Below are positions 16,571 to 25,379 of a stretch of 64,000 nucleotides of DNA, piece after piece. The position numbers and the translations under genes were made by a program. Within the stretch, counting starts at the first letter, position 1. Every line of letters starts with the position of its first letter. The stretch comes from Anabaena sp. WA102 (GTDB lineage Bacteria > Cyanobacteriota > Cyanobacteriia > Cyanobacteriales > Nostocaceae): positions 2,914,001-2,978,000 of the forward strand of contig NZ_CP011456.1 in assembly GCF_001277295.1 (NCBI RefSeq), given 5' to 3'. Under the pieces are notes generated by a model, which saw nothing but the letters and a program-made list of their open reading frames with translations, did no database searches and was not told the origin of the DNA.

Positions 16571-17860
16571 CTAAGGATACAAACCCCGATCATTCAAAGC
16601 TTGCGCGACTCTACCTACACCCAAAGTATAAGCAGCTAATCGCAGATTTACCCCCCGTGCTTGCGACTCATGAATCACCTTGCGGTAAGCCTGAACCATC
16701 AAATGTTCCATTTCCCGGTTGACTCGTTCTTCGTCCCAGAATAGGTAGGAAAGACCTTGTACCCATTCTAAATAACTGACCACCACACCCCCAGCATTGG
16801 CTAAAATATCCGGTAACACGGTGACACCTTGGGCTTCTAGAACGCGGTTAGCTTCCAAAGTCACAGGACCATTAGCAGCTTCTGCGACAAATTGGGCTTT
16901 GATTTGATGGACATTTTCTGCGGTAATTTGGTTTTCCAAAGCGGCAGGAATCAGGACATCGCAAGGTAAAGTTAATAAGTCTGCATTACTAATGGGTGTT
17001 CCTTGGGGAAATCCCACCACACTGCGATGGTTGGCCGCAGCGTAGGCTTTGACAGCGGAAATATCAAGACCATTTTCGGCAAAGATACCCCCACTAGCAC
17101 TGGAAACAGCGATAATTTTTGCTCCTTCTTGGTGTAGCAATTCGGCGGCTGCCCCACCTACATTACCGAAGCCTTGAATTGCTACCCTGACTCCTACCAG
17201 GGATTTACCGTGATCGGCGATCGCTTCACGAACAATAATCATCACACCGCGTCCAGTCGCCATTTCTCGTCCCAGGGAACCACCAATAGATAAGGGTTTA
17301 CCTGTAACTACTCCGGGGACAGAATGACCAACATTGACAGAATAAGTATCCATCATCCATGCCATTTCCCGCGCTGATGTTCCCATGTCTGGTGCGGGTA
17401 TATCTACGGATGGTCCAATGTCTTTAATTAATTCACTAATATAACGACGACTAATCCGTTCTAATTCCCCCACACTGAACTTTTTGGGGTCTATGGGAAT
17501 TCCGCCTTTGCCACCACCGTAGGGAATGCCTAACAATGCACATTTCCAAGTCATGAGCATGGCTAGGGCGGATACTTCTCGTAATGTCACTGCTTCATGG
17601 TAGCGAATACCACCTTTATAGGGTCCTAAAATATCCGAATGTTGTACCCGATGTCCAGCAAAAACCCGCACTTCCCCATTATCCATTCTTATGGGAATGG
17701 AAACTGTGACAACTTTTCGAGGGTGACTGAGTATTTCTACGATACCTTGATCTAATTTTAATTCTTTAGCAGCCCATTCTAAATAGCTACAGGCTTGATC
17801 ATAAGGGCAAATATGCGCTGGAGAATGATTTTCTATAAGTGGGAGAGACGTTGTCACCAT
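16571..17860 (-). CDS. gdhA: Glutamate dehydrogenase (Glu/Leu/Phe/Val family)
   Basis: A 429-residue amino acid dehydrogenase. The dimerisation/catalytic domain carries 'GPYKGGIRYH' and the catalytic-lysine loop 'GIPYGGGKGGIPIDP', followed by 'DIPAPDMGT'. The nucleotide-binding domain has 'VAIQGFGNVGGAAAELL'. Length and motifs match the hexameric cyanobacterial enzyme linking 2-oxoglutarate and ammonium to glutamate; cofactor preference is not certain from sequence. A perfect NtcA-type palindrome lies about 85 bases upstream of the start, implying nitrogen control. Confidence 0.94.
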   Translation of the reverse strand: MVTTSLPLIENHSPAHICPYDQACSYLEWAAKELKLDQGIVEILSHPRKVVTVSIPIRMDNGEVRVFAGHRVQHSDILGPYKGGIRYHEAVTLREVSALAMLMTWKCALLGIPYGGGKGGIPIDPKKFSVGELERISRRYISELIKDIGPSVDIPAPDMGTSAREMAWMMDTYSVNVGHSVPGVVTGKPLSIGGSLGREMATGRGVMIIVREAIADHGKSLVGVRVAIQGFGNVGGAAAELLHQEGAKIIAVSSASGGIFAENGLDISAVKAYAAANHRSVVGFPQGTPISNADLLTLPCDVLIPAALENQITAENVHQIKAQFVAEAANGPVTLEANRVLEAQGVTVLPDILANAGGVVVSYLEWVQGLSYLFWDEERVNREMEHLMVQAYRKVIHESQARGVNLRLAAYTLGVGRVAQALNDRGLYP

Positions 17861-17909
17861 AATACCTACTCCTCATCACCGTATGTTTGTGAACCGGACT
17901 GATATGGTT

Positions 17910-17915
17910 AGCTTA
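17910..17915 (-). promoter_or_regulatory. Possible -10 box of gdhA
   Basis: On the - strand TAAGCT (TAN3T pattern) lies 29 bases past the NtcA-type site and 19 bases past a TTGACA (17,940-17,935). The spacing is slightly long for both a class II NtcA promoter and a standard -35/-10 pair, so this is a candidate only. Confidence 0.35.
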
Positions 17916-17944
17916 CCCTCTTTTTTGAAAAAGATGTCAATTTT

Positions 17945-17958
17945 GTAGTTTCTGTTAC
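17945..17958. promoter_or_regulatory. NtcA-type binding site upstream of gdhA
   Basis: GTAGTTTCTGTTAC matches the GTA-N8-TAC consensus of the nitrogen regulator NtcA at every defined position. It lies 85 bases upstream of the gdhA start on the promoter side. NtcA binding in response to 2-oxoglutarate is established for this consensus; its use here is inferred. Confidence 0.7.
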
Positions 17959-18016
17959 AATTTTATTTCGATTTGTATGCTGTAAGACGCTTGGGCAGAT
18001 AAACTATAAAAATATC

Positions 18017-18154
18017 GGCGTTGCTGATTAAGGGTATGAATTTTAGTCTCACGCAGAGGCGCAGAGGCGCAAAGAGTAAGAGTTTTAAAGGTTCAATTTG
18101 GTAATTTTATACCTCAATATGGCTGATACGCCACGCAGGCTATCAGCAACACCT
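18017..18154. mobile_element. MITE-like element with GGCGTTGCTGA ends, copy 2
   Basis: It begins GGCGTTGCTGATTAAGG and ends CTATCAGCAACACC. The interior matches copy 1 at 13,958-14,069 (same GGGTATGAATTTTAGTCTCA block and TTTAAAGGTTCAATTTGG block), plus an extra GGCTGATACGCCACGCAGG stretch near the right end. Non-coding. Confidence 0.75.
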
Positions 18155-18209
18155 GAAATTTTGATGACTTGGTTGGGTGACGCAGAAGCTTTTCCCCAAC
18201 CTATATTAA

Positions 18210-19676
18210 TTAAATGAATGTTTCAGGTGTAAAACTCCCGTGTAAGCCATAGGGAATATGATGTTTGAGGTGTAGTTTTGCAATTTCACCTTTTTCCAAA
18301 TTTACAGCATCTAAAATTACCACATCTGAACGATGATGTTCTGCATCATAAACTAAGGCTATTAGCCAGCCATCATCTTCTGTTTGGGAATTTGGACGAG
18401 GAATAAAAATTGGTTCACCGATAAAACCTGCTGGTGCAGCACTCCATAATTGTCTTTGTTGTAACTCTAAATCAAGTTTGAAAATTGCTTGTAGGGGAGC
18501 ATTTCCCGTTGATTTATGAGCCGCAGCCGTGTATAGATAACGATAGGATTTACCGACATGATGAGGGTGCATTGTGGGAAATTCACAAGATCGATCATCT
18601 ATTAAATGATTTTCGACTGTATTGGTTGGTAAATTCAGATTAAACCGCCAAAGTTTGCCAGGAGAATTGGCATCAAAATCTGTTTCTCGATAATCGCTAT
18701 TGGGTTCAACTTCTGGTAATGATTCATAGCAAATAGAATCAATGATAATTTCATTACCCACTTCAAAAGCATTAACATGATGGAAAATAAAACCTGCCTG
18801 AGTTTCTAAAACTTTGATTTTTTTAGTTGGGTTTTGGCGAGGAATAATGATGATTTTTGTAGGTTGATTTTTTTGGACTTTAATACATTGGGCGGCGCTA
18901 GATATTCCCAAGGCAAAAGGTATGGGGTTAAAACTAACAGGATTTTGGAAGAAAATACAGTAATTTTCTGTAATCACAAAATCATGAATGAAGCAAAAAC
19001 CAGCAACGCTATGATTTTGTTTATTGGTGATTTCTCCGTCGGTATTTAACTCAAATATGTTAATTGTAGTTGATAGTCCTGGTGTAATAGCGAAATTAAC
19101 TAATGTACCATTTGCATCAATTCGCGGGTGGGCGCTAAAGGCTTCCCCTTTAGATAAAACACCGTTGAAGTATTCATTCCCTAATGTTTCTAGAGTGTGC
19201 GGATTAAGTAAATAGGGTTCGGATGCTTCCCATAGTGCTAATAGTTTTTTACCCCAATAAATTACATTAGTATTAGCAATATGTTTGATTTTGAAATCAA
19301 AGATGTTAGCTAACCAACCGCCCAGTTTTTGTGTACCAAAAACACCACGATAAAGAATTTTACCCGCTTTTTTTTCTGCTAAATAACCTGCTGTGGTAAC
19401 AAAGCGGTTACGAAAATGGGCGCGGCCATTGGTAAATGTAATGCGGCTAATCATGCCATCACCGTCAAAGGGATGATGTAATTTTTGCCCATTAATATCT
19501 AGTAAACCAGGTCCATTTCTAAATAATGTTCCTTGCAATTCTGGTGGTATTTCTCCTTCTATATCATCAATCCAGTAATCAAATTCCTGGTGAAGAGATT
19601 CATATCCTCCTTGCCAATCTTTGAGAGTGTAGGATTTTTGGAGATTTTGCTGATCTTGAGGTTCTAATATTTGCAT
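18210..19676 (-). CDS. Carotenoid cleavage oxygenase (RPE65 family)
   Basis: A 488-residue non-haem iron dioxygenase. The four histidines that bind iron are visible: His183 in 'FSAHPRID', His231 in 'FIHDFVITE', a His at about 299-300 in 'FIFHHVNAFE' and His479 in 'GLHGSFTPE'. The N-terminus has the family start 'GEIPPELQGTLFRNGPG'. Such enzymes split carotenoids or apocarotenoids to aldehydes; the substrate and cleavage site cannot be read from the sequence. The next gene upstream on the same strand, a BT1-type transporter, ends 85 bases away and may share its transcript. Confidence 0.94.
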   Translation of the reverse strand: MQILEPQDQQNLQKSYTLKDWQGGYESLHQEFDYWIDDIEGEIPPELQGTLFRNGPGLLDINGQKLHHPFDGDGMISRITFTNGRAHFRNRFVTTAGYLAEKKAGKILYRGVFGTQKLGGWLANIFDFKIKHIANTNVIYWGKKLLALWEASEPYLLNPHTLETLGNEYFNGVLSKGEAFSAHPRIDANGTLVNFAITPGLSTTINIFELNTDGEITNKQNHSVAGFCFIHDFVITENYCIFFQNPVSFNPIPFALGISSAAQCIKVQKNQPTKIIIIPRQNPTKKIKVLETQAGFIFHHVNAFEVGNEIIIDSICYESLPEVEPNSDYRETDFDANSPGKLWRFNLNLPTNTVENHLIDDRSCEFPTMHPHHVGKSYRYLYTAAAHKSTGNAPLQAIFKLDLELQQRQLWSAAPAGFIGEPIFIPRPNSQTEDDGWLIALVYDAEHHRSDVVILDAVNLEKGEIAKLHLKHHIPYGLHGSFTPETFI

Positions 19677-19761
19677 TTTTTCTTGGCTATGGTAAGTTTT
19701 TTCAGAAAACCAGGGATGTAAATATAGAGATAAATCTAATTGTCTTCGAGATTTTTATCTA

Positions 19762-21093
19762 TTAAATAAGTACATCATTATCAATTCTATCATCTGGTAG
19801 CAATTTAACAAAAAATATGGGTATCAGAGAAGTACAGCTAGTGAGAATGATTAATAACCACAGGGAGTCAAATTGATATTCTGTGATTCCTAACCATTTC
19901 ATCATGATTGATCCTAATGCGTAGGAAACTGTTCCTGCTACATTAAATACAGACATGATTAACGCAAAAAATGTGGCTTCTATGCCGGGAGGGCAAAGCT
20001 TTGTTGATAATACTAATATGGGCATGAATACAATTTGCCCAATCACAGTAATAATCAAACTATCACCTAAGCTAAACCAATGATCATCTATGCCTAACAT
20101 TCTGTTGGTGTGCGTTACTAATAATAAATTCGTCATTCCTAAAGCTGTGGATAGGAAAATACCCGCAGTAATCATAGTTCTAAAGGGAATGTGCTTAAAG
20201 TAACGTTGGAAAGCCCAAACTCCAACTAGGGAAGCAAAACTCGTCACTAACCGAATTCGTCCTAAAAATTCTGGTTGAAAGTGGAGTTCATTAGTTGTGA
20301 AATAGAAGAATGCTGATTCAGTTTTTGGTGTAGCGTGCCAAATAAATATAAATAATGTGGGCAACCAAATTGTTTTTTGAGTAATTGCTTGGCGGATTTT
20401 TAGTAGTTGATCTTTTGTGTTGTTGCTTTTTTTGTGATCTTTATTAATAGGTTTTTCAGTAATTAACCAAGCTACAGATGAAATAATTAAAGGAAATAAT
20501 GCTGTTATTAAAAATACTATACGGGTGGTAAAATATTCTAAAAGTAACCCGCTAAGGTAAGCTGTACATAAGGCACCAATAGCTGAACTACCCCAACAAA
20601 GAGATTGTAAAGAACCTATTTTGGCTTCTGATTCGTTTCTGGCTCTTTCAACTACTATGGAATCAACTATCACATCACTAATAGCCACAGAGACAGAAGA
20701 AAGTACAATCATAATTGTGGCTGTTGTACTGGTATGAGCGACTGTTCCTAAACATCCCCAAGCTGCACAGCCCAGAATTCCTGACATAACTATGTAAGGT
20801 TTTCTATGATAACCAAATATGGGTAAACTATCGGAAATAAACCCATATAATGGCTTAATCATCCAAGGTATAGTACAGATTCCCATAATTGTTGACATCT
20901 GCACGGGACCTAATAGTAATTCATCTTTGAGAAAAAAGCTGACAGCTAAACGCGATAATGTCAGTATACCTTGAACAAAATAGATGGTAAGAATTGCTAT
21001 TAACTCAGCACTGGGTTCGTTACCTAAGAGAATTTTTTTGGTTAGTAAATCTTTGAATTTGGGTAAGGTAGGGGAGTCATTTAGCATTTGCAT
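19762..21093 (-). CDS. BT1-family MFS transporter (folate/biopterin type)
   Basis: A 443-residue integral membrane protein with about twelve hydrophobic segments. The BT1 family pattern is clear near the N-terminus: 'LSRLAVSFFLKDELLLGPVQ', 'PWMIKPLYGFISDSLPIFGYHRKPY' and 'AISDVIVDSIVVERAR'. Cyanobacterial and plant relatives carry folates or pterins, but specificity is not certain. It lies 85 bases upstream of the carotenoid oxygenase on the same strand. Confidence 0.9.
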   Translation of the reverse strand: MQMLNDSPTLPKFKDLLTKKILLGNEPSAELIAILTIYFVQGILTLSRLAVSFFLKDELLLGPVQMSTIMGICTIPWMIKPLYGFISDSLPIFGYHRKPYIVMSGILGCAAWGCLGTVAHTSTTATIMIVLSSVSVAISDVIVDSIVVERARNESEAKIGSLQSLCWGSSAIGALCTAYLSGLLLEYFTTRIVFLITALFPLIISSVAWLITEKPINKDHKKSNNTKDQLLKIRQAITQKTIWLPTLFIFIWHATPKTESAFFYFTTNELHFQPEFLGRIRLVTSFASLVGVWAFQRYFKHIPFRTMITAGIFLSTALGMTNLLLVTHTNRMLGIDDHWFSLGDSLIITVIGQIVFMPILVLSTKLCPPGIEATFFALIMSVFNVAGTVSYALGSIMMKWLGITEYQFDSLWLLIILTSCTSLIPIFFVKLLPDDRIDNDVLI

Positions 21094-21432
21094 GAATAAT
21101 GATTAAGTTTTATTTACTTTTATATCATAGATTTTTAAATTGAGGATAAGTTTTTATTAATTATGAAACTATAGGAATCCGGTTTGATTCTGTCAGTCGA
21201 GCGATCGCCTTTGGTGAATTTTGTATAGAAGAAACTTTCTTTTTAACCGTGTTCTCTGTATAAATGGTTATATATAAAACACATTAATTGACAATTTCCC
21301 AGGGGATGTGACTGAACATTAGTTTTTTGTAAAGTAATATTACAAACCTTGGAAATATATTGAGAAATTGTTCTTGAGGCAAACATAGATTTAAGGTAGA
21401 AGCTATAGGACAAAATTGAGGCCAGTTTTAAA
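21094..21432. other. Divergent intergenic region, no gene seen
   Basis: This 339-base AT-rich stretch separates the transporter from a small membrane-protein gene and must hold both promoters. One HIP1-like octamer lies near 21,200. No hairpin, RNA gene or credible reading frame was found. Confidence 0.4.
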
Positions 21433-21747
21433 ATGAACACAAATAATATTCAAAACTATCGCTTTGTCTGTACCTTAACTTTTGGTGATATTTACGGTCA
21501 AATTATTGTTTGGTTAATTACGATTACTATTAGCTTGGCATCAGCTTTAGCACTAATGGGCGCAAAAAGACCTGTATACGCTTTAGCTACGGTAGGTCTT
21601 GTGGTTCTTTTATCTCTACCTTTTTTACTTTTCGCCTTTGTGACGACTTTATTAAATAATATTGAACTCAATGCTGTAGAGCCAAAAACCAAGACAGAAT
21701 CAATACAAAGTAGTATTTCACAAAACCCAGTCCAAGTAACTAGCTAA
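21433..21747 (+). CDS. Small membrane protein of unknown function
   Basis: A 104-residue protein with two hydrophobic helices, about residues 24-45 and 51-74, joined by a short basic loop ('GAKRPVYALATVG'), and a polar C-terminal tail rich in Ser, Thr and Gln. I do not recognise the family. It precedes sdhA by about 170 bases on the same strand and could be co-transcribed, but nothing links it to succinate dehydrogenase beyond position. Confidence 0.55.
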   Translation: MNTNNIQNYRFVCTLTFGDIYGQIIVWLITITISLASALALMGAKRPVYALATVGLVVLLSLPFLLFAFVTTLLNNIELNAVEPKTKTESIQSSISQNPVQVTS

Positions 21748-21919
21748 AGGGGATTTCACCAATAGACATTTGGTAAAAATTAAATGTGTGTTTGCTACAA
21801 CCCTTGTAGAGAAGTTACATGAAGCGTCTCTACATTTTTTTGCACCAGATGTCAAATTTACAATTTCTCTATTACCCTGTCTTGTAGATGGGGAATTTTT
21901 TTTTAATCGGTGGTTGATG

Positions 21920-23647
21920 ATGCTTGAACATGATGTAATTATTGTTGGTGGTGGTTTGGCTGGCTGTCGGGCTGCGGTGGAAATTGCCCGGACTGACCCT
22001 AGTTTAAAGGTAGCGGTAGTTGCCAAAACTCACCCAATTCGCTCTCATTCGGTGGCTGCTCAAGGTGGTATGGCGGCTTCTTTAAAAAATGTGGATGGTA
22101 CGGATTCTTGGGAAGCTCACGCTTTTGATACTGTCAAGGGTTCCGATTATCTGGCGGATCAAGATGCGGTGGCAATTTTGACTCAGGAAGCACCGGATGT
22201 GGTGATTGATTTGGAACATCTGGGGGTATTGTTTTCTCGTTTACCTGATGGTCGGATTGCTCAACGGGCTTTTGGTGGACATTCTCACAACCGCACTTGT
22301 TATGCGGCTGATAAAACTGGTCATGCAATTTTACATGAGTTAGTTAATAATTTGCGCCGTTATGGGGTGCAGATTTACGAAGAATGGTATGTAATGCGCC
22401 TGATTTTGGAGGATGGCCAGGCGAAGGGTGTGGTGATGTTTCACCTGTTGGATGGGCATATTGAGGTGTTACGGGCGAAGGCTGTGATGTTTGCTACGGG
22501 GGGCTATGGTCGGGTTTATAACACGACTTCTAATGATTATGCTTCTACTGGTGATGGTTTGGCGATGACAGCTTTGGCTGGTTTACCTTTGGCAGATATG
22601 GAGTTTGTCCAGTTTCATCCTACGGGTTTGTATCCTGTGGGGGTGCTGATTTCCGAGGCTGTGCGCGGTGAAGGGGCATATTTGATTAATGCCGATGGCG
22701 ATCGCTTTATGGCTAATTACGCCCCCAGTCGCATGGAATTAGCCCCTCGTGATATTACCTCACGGGCAATTACCTATGAAATCCGGGCTGGTCGTGGAGT
22801 GAATACTGATGGTAGCGCGGGTGGTCCCTTTGTCTATCTGGATTTACGCCATCTGGGTAAGGAAAAAATCATGAGTCGTGTTCCCTTCTGTTGGGAAGAA
22901 GCACATCGTTTGCTTGGTGTAGATGCTGTAACTCAACCGATGCCGGTTCGTCCTACCAATCATTATTGTATGGGTGGTATTCCTGTCAACACTGACGGAC
23001 AAGTTAGAAGTAATAATGATAGTTTTGTCGAAGGCTTTTTTGCGGCTGGGGAAACTGCTTGTGTGTCTGTTCACGGTGCAAATCGTCTCGGTAGTAACTC
23101 CTTATTAGAATGTGTAGTTTATGGTAAAAGGACTGGAGCAGCGATCGCTAATTATGTCCAAAATCGGCAATTACCATCCATAGATGAAACACGCTACATC
23201 AACGAAGCCAAACAACAAATACAACTCTTAATAGACCAACCAGGACAGTACAGAATTAATCAAATCCGTCAAGCTTTTCAAGATAATATGACTGAAAATT
23301 GTGGCGTTTTCCGCACCGACGAAGTAATGCGTCAGGGATTAGAAAAAATCGCCCAACTACAACAAAAATATTCACAAATATATTTAGATGACAAAGGAAA
23401 AAGCTGGAATACAGAATTAGTTGAAGCCTTAGAATTGCAAAGTTTAATGGTAGTTGGACAAACCATTTTAACTTCCGCCCTCAACCGCCAAGAAAGTCGC
23501 GGCGCACACTTTAGAGAAGACTTTGCCGAAAGGGACGATAATAAGTTTTTACAACACACAATGGCTTATTATTCACCCACAGGAATTGACATTCAATATC
23601 GTCCCGTGACAATCACAATGTTTGCACCAAAAGAGCGAAAATATTAA
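21920..23647 (+). CDS. sdhA: Succinate dehydrogenase / fumarate reductase flavoprotein subunit
   Basis: A 575-residue flavoprotein from the ATG at 21,920. The frame is open 50 codons further upstream, but the family starts directly with the FAD-binding motif 'HDVIIVGGGLAGCRAAVEIA'. Other landmarks: 'RSHSVAAQGGMAASL', the FAD-attachment 'FGGHSHNRTCYAADKTG', 'FVQFHPTGLYP', 'ELAPRDITSRAI' and 'HGANRLGSNSLLE'. It oxidises succinate and passes electrons to the iron-sulfur subunit at the thylakoid or plasma membrane. sdhB is not adjacent, as usual in cyanobacteria. Confidence 0.95.
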   Translation: MLEHDVIIVGGGLAGCRAAVEIARTDPSLKVAVVAKTHPIRSHSVAAQGGMAASLKNVDGTDSWEAHAFDTVKGSDYLADQDAVAILTQEAPDVVIDLEHLGVLFSRLPDGRIAQRAFGGHSHNRTCYAADKTGHAILHELVNNLRRYGVQIYEEWYVMRLILEDGQAKGVVMFHLLDGHIEVLRAKAVMFATGGYGRVYNTTSNDYASTGDGLAMTALAGLPLADMEFVQFHPTGLYPVGVLISEAVRGEGAYLINADGDRFMANYAPSRMELAPRDITSRAITYEIRAGRGVNTDGSAGGPFVYLDLRHLGKEKIMSRVPFCWEEAHRLLGVDAVTQPMPVRPTNHYCMGGIPVNTDGQVRSNNDSFVEGFFAAGETACVSVHGANRLGSNSLLECVVYGKRTGAAIANYVQNRQLPSIDETRYINEAKQQIQLLIDQPGQYRINQIRQAFQDNMTENCGVFRTDEVMRQGLEKIAQLQQKYSQIYLDDKGKSWNTELVEALELQSLMVVGQTILTSALNRQESRGAHFREDFAERDDNKFLQHTMAYYSPTGIDIQYRPVTITMFAPKERKY

Positions 23648-23790
23648 TTAAAGATACAGCACTTTCCGGTGTTATGAGGTACATATCCAGCGGGCAAGAT
23701 GCCCGCACTACAAGAGTTTCATGATTCAACTTTGTACCTCATAAGAGCGGAAACCGATGTAATATTTAATTTTCTAAAATATGCGGTTAT

Positions 23791-23836
23791 TCGGTTCTTT
23801 TTATGGAAAACCTGGTTCAAAATCAATGGCGGCCTT
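23791..23836. repeat. Left part of an older repeat split by two MITEs
   Basis: The stretch around 'GGTTCTTTTTATGGAAAACC TGGTTCAAAATCA' (space added) matches an uninterrupted copy at 57,391-57,432. The rest of the old element resumes at 24,167, after the two inserted elements. Confidence 0.75.
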
Positions 23837-24001
23837 AGAGGATGTTTGAAAAGTCCCTCATGGTGTATCAAATATTTTCAGATCCCCCTAAATCCCCCTT
23901 AAAAAGGGGGACTTTGACTCTAGTTCCCCCCTTGCTAAGGGGGGTTAGGGGGGATCTGTAAGTGCCTAAAATCACAACCTAAAACTTTTCAAACATCCTC
24001 T
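23837..24001. mobile_element. MITE-like element, AGAGGATGTTTGAAAAGT ends, copy A
   Basis: Termini AGAGGATGTTTGAAAAGT and ACTTTTCAAACATCCTCT are perfect inverted repeats. The interior holds strong C-run/G-run hairpins and matches the decayed copy at 4,015-4,159. It is 165 bases long and non-coding. Confidence 0.85.
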
Positions 24002-24002
24002 A

Positions 24003-24166
24003 AGAGGATGTTTGAAAAGTTTTTAATGTATCAATAAACCCCTCTCCAAACCTCTCCCCGACGCGGGGAGAGGCTTTGAAACCCCCATTCCCTTGTAGGG
24101 AAGGGGGGAAGGGGGGTTAGGTTTCGGAGATTGTTGGTTTCATCTAATACTTTTCAAACAACCTCT
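24003..24166. mobile_element. MITE-like element, same ends, copy B
   Basis: It starts AGAGGATGTTTGAAAAGTTT and ends ACTTTTCAAACAACCTCT. TA dinucleotides lie on both sides (24,001-24,002 and 24,167-24,168). The interior is a different hairpin sequence from copy A and matches, in reverse orientation, the copy at 30,312-30,476. It sits directly against copy A. Confidence 0.85.
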
Positions 24167-24292
24167 TATTGTGTGGGCATTTCATTGAAAATATAGAGAT
24201 AATTGTTCAGAACCCTTGTCCCGCAAGGGTTTTGTTATAATCAATCCTCAATCACCATCAAAGAGACGCAAGAGCCAAATATGCCCACAATG
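24167..24292. repeat. Right part of the split older repeat
   Basis: ATTGTGTGGGCATTTCATTG through AGAGACGCAAGAGCC matches 57,434-57,551, including the AACCCTTGTCCCGCAAGGGTT hairpin (with one or two changes). Its own ends ATTGTGTGGGCAT and ATGCCCACAAT are inverted. Confidence 0.75.
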
Positions 24293-24428
24293 AGAGGCTG
24301 TTACAAAAATGGTAACAACAGTTCAATTTTGTCATTTATCCTGGATAATCTTCTAAATACAATGTCATAAGTAAGTAGACGAAAATAAATCAAAGTAGAT
24401 TAAGTAATGTAAAAAATCTGGAGATGAT

Positions 24429-24477
24429 TTCGTAGTGAGGGCTTCAGCCCTCAAATGAGGAATAAATTCCTCACTAC
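24429..24477. repeat. Inverted repeat GTAGTGAGG...CCTCACTAC
   Basis: The arms GTAGTGAGGGCT and AATTCCTCACTAC enclose an inner pair AGGGCTTCAGCCCT. It lies about 60 bases upstream of the protease start and could be part of its leader. Confidence 0.65.
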
Positions 24478-24536
24478 AAACTTTGAATTATTCAAGCCGT
24501 TCTACTTAGCTACCTTAGTCTATACCAAGTTCACCA

Positions 24537-25262
24537 ATGAACAGAAAACCATATCTGATAGCAGTTACAGGGCTTGCTATTTTATCCGTACAGGCTCTAG
24601 CATCACCAAATGGCTTGGCATTTCCCCAACCAAATCACCATTCCAACTCTGTCATAGCCCAAAACTCGGAAGAACAAACGCGCATTCGAGTGAATCAAAA
24701 AGCCAGTCCAGCCGTAGTTTATATCAACACAGGTAAATCAAGCGGCAGTGGCTTTATTGTTAGTTCTGACGGGTTAATTATTACCAATGCTCACGTTTTG
24801 CAAGATGCACCCGCAACCGTTACTGTAGTTTTAGAAGACGGGAAACGACTTCCTGCTAACGTGATTGGCTTTGCTAAAAATGGAATAGATTTAGCAGCCA
24901 TTAAAATTCGTAACCAGAAGAATTTACCCACATTATCTTTAGCAAAATCAGCCCAAGTGGGACAGTCTGTATATGCTATTGGTAGTCCCTTTGGCTATGG
25001 CAATCTAAATAATTTTACTGTCGGTGTTTTGAGCAATATTGACGAGCAAGATGGTATAATTAAACATGATGCTAGAATTAATCCCGGTAATTCTGGTGGT
25101 CCACTTCTCAATTCCCAAGCCCAAGTTATTGGCGTAAATACTGCTATTCAACTTGATAGAAATGGCAGCAATAGTGGTATTAGTATTGCCATCCTGGTAA
25201 ATAAAATACAACCTTTCTTAACGGCAATTCGTCAGGGAAATATTTCCCGTTTACGGCGCTAA
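24537..25262 (+). CDS. Secreted trypsin-like serine protease (Deg/HtrA-like, no PDZ)
   Basis: A 241-residue S1 protease with a signal peptide (residues 1 to about 23, 'LIAVTGLAILSVQALA'). The triad is intact: His86 in 'ITNAHVL', Asp118 in 'GIDLAAIKI' and Ser186 in 'NPGNSGGPLLN'. The fold resembles Deg proteases, but the sequence ends about 30 residues after the serine motif and has no PDZ domain, so substrate handling must differ from DegP/HhoA. Likely active in the periplasm. A COP23 protein gene and a larger protease-TPR gene follow on the same strand. Confidence 0.9.
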   Translation: MNRKPYLIAVTGLAILSVQALASPNGLAFPQPNHHSNSVIAQNSEEQTRIRVNQKASPAVVYINTGKSSGSGFIVSSDGLIITNAHVLQDAPATVTVVLEDGKRLPANVIGFAKNGIDLAAIKIRNQKNLPTLSLAKSAQVGQSVYAIGSPFGYGNLNNFTVGVLSNIDEQDGIIKHDARINPGNSGGPLLNSQAQVIGVNTAIQLDRNGSNSGISIAILVNKIQPFLTAIRQGNISRLRR

Positions 25263-25379
25263 TAGTCTGTTGAGAATTTAGCTTGGTATAGGCTTCTAGC
25301 TAGTTTGTCTATCTGAACAGGCAGGATGCCCACCCCACAGAAATTAAATGTCCCTTTCCCAAATTAGGAGATTTAAGAA

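Noticed and set aside
21770..21919. Fifty-codon N-terminal extension of SdhA
   Set aside because: The start would be TTG, and the FAD-binding motif that begins the family follows the ATG at 21,920.
24455..24736. A 93-residue frame upstream of the protease
   Set aside because: It overlaps the protease signal peptide in another frame and begins in a palindromic repeat.
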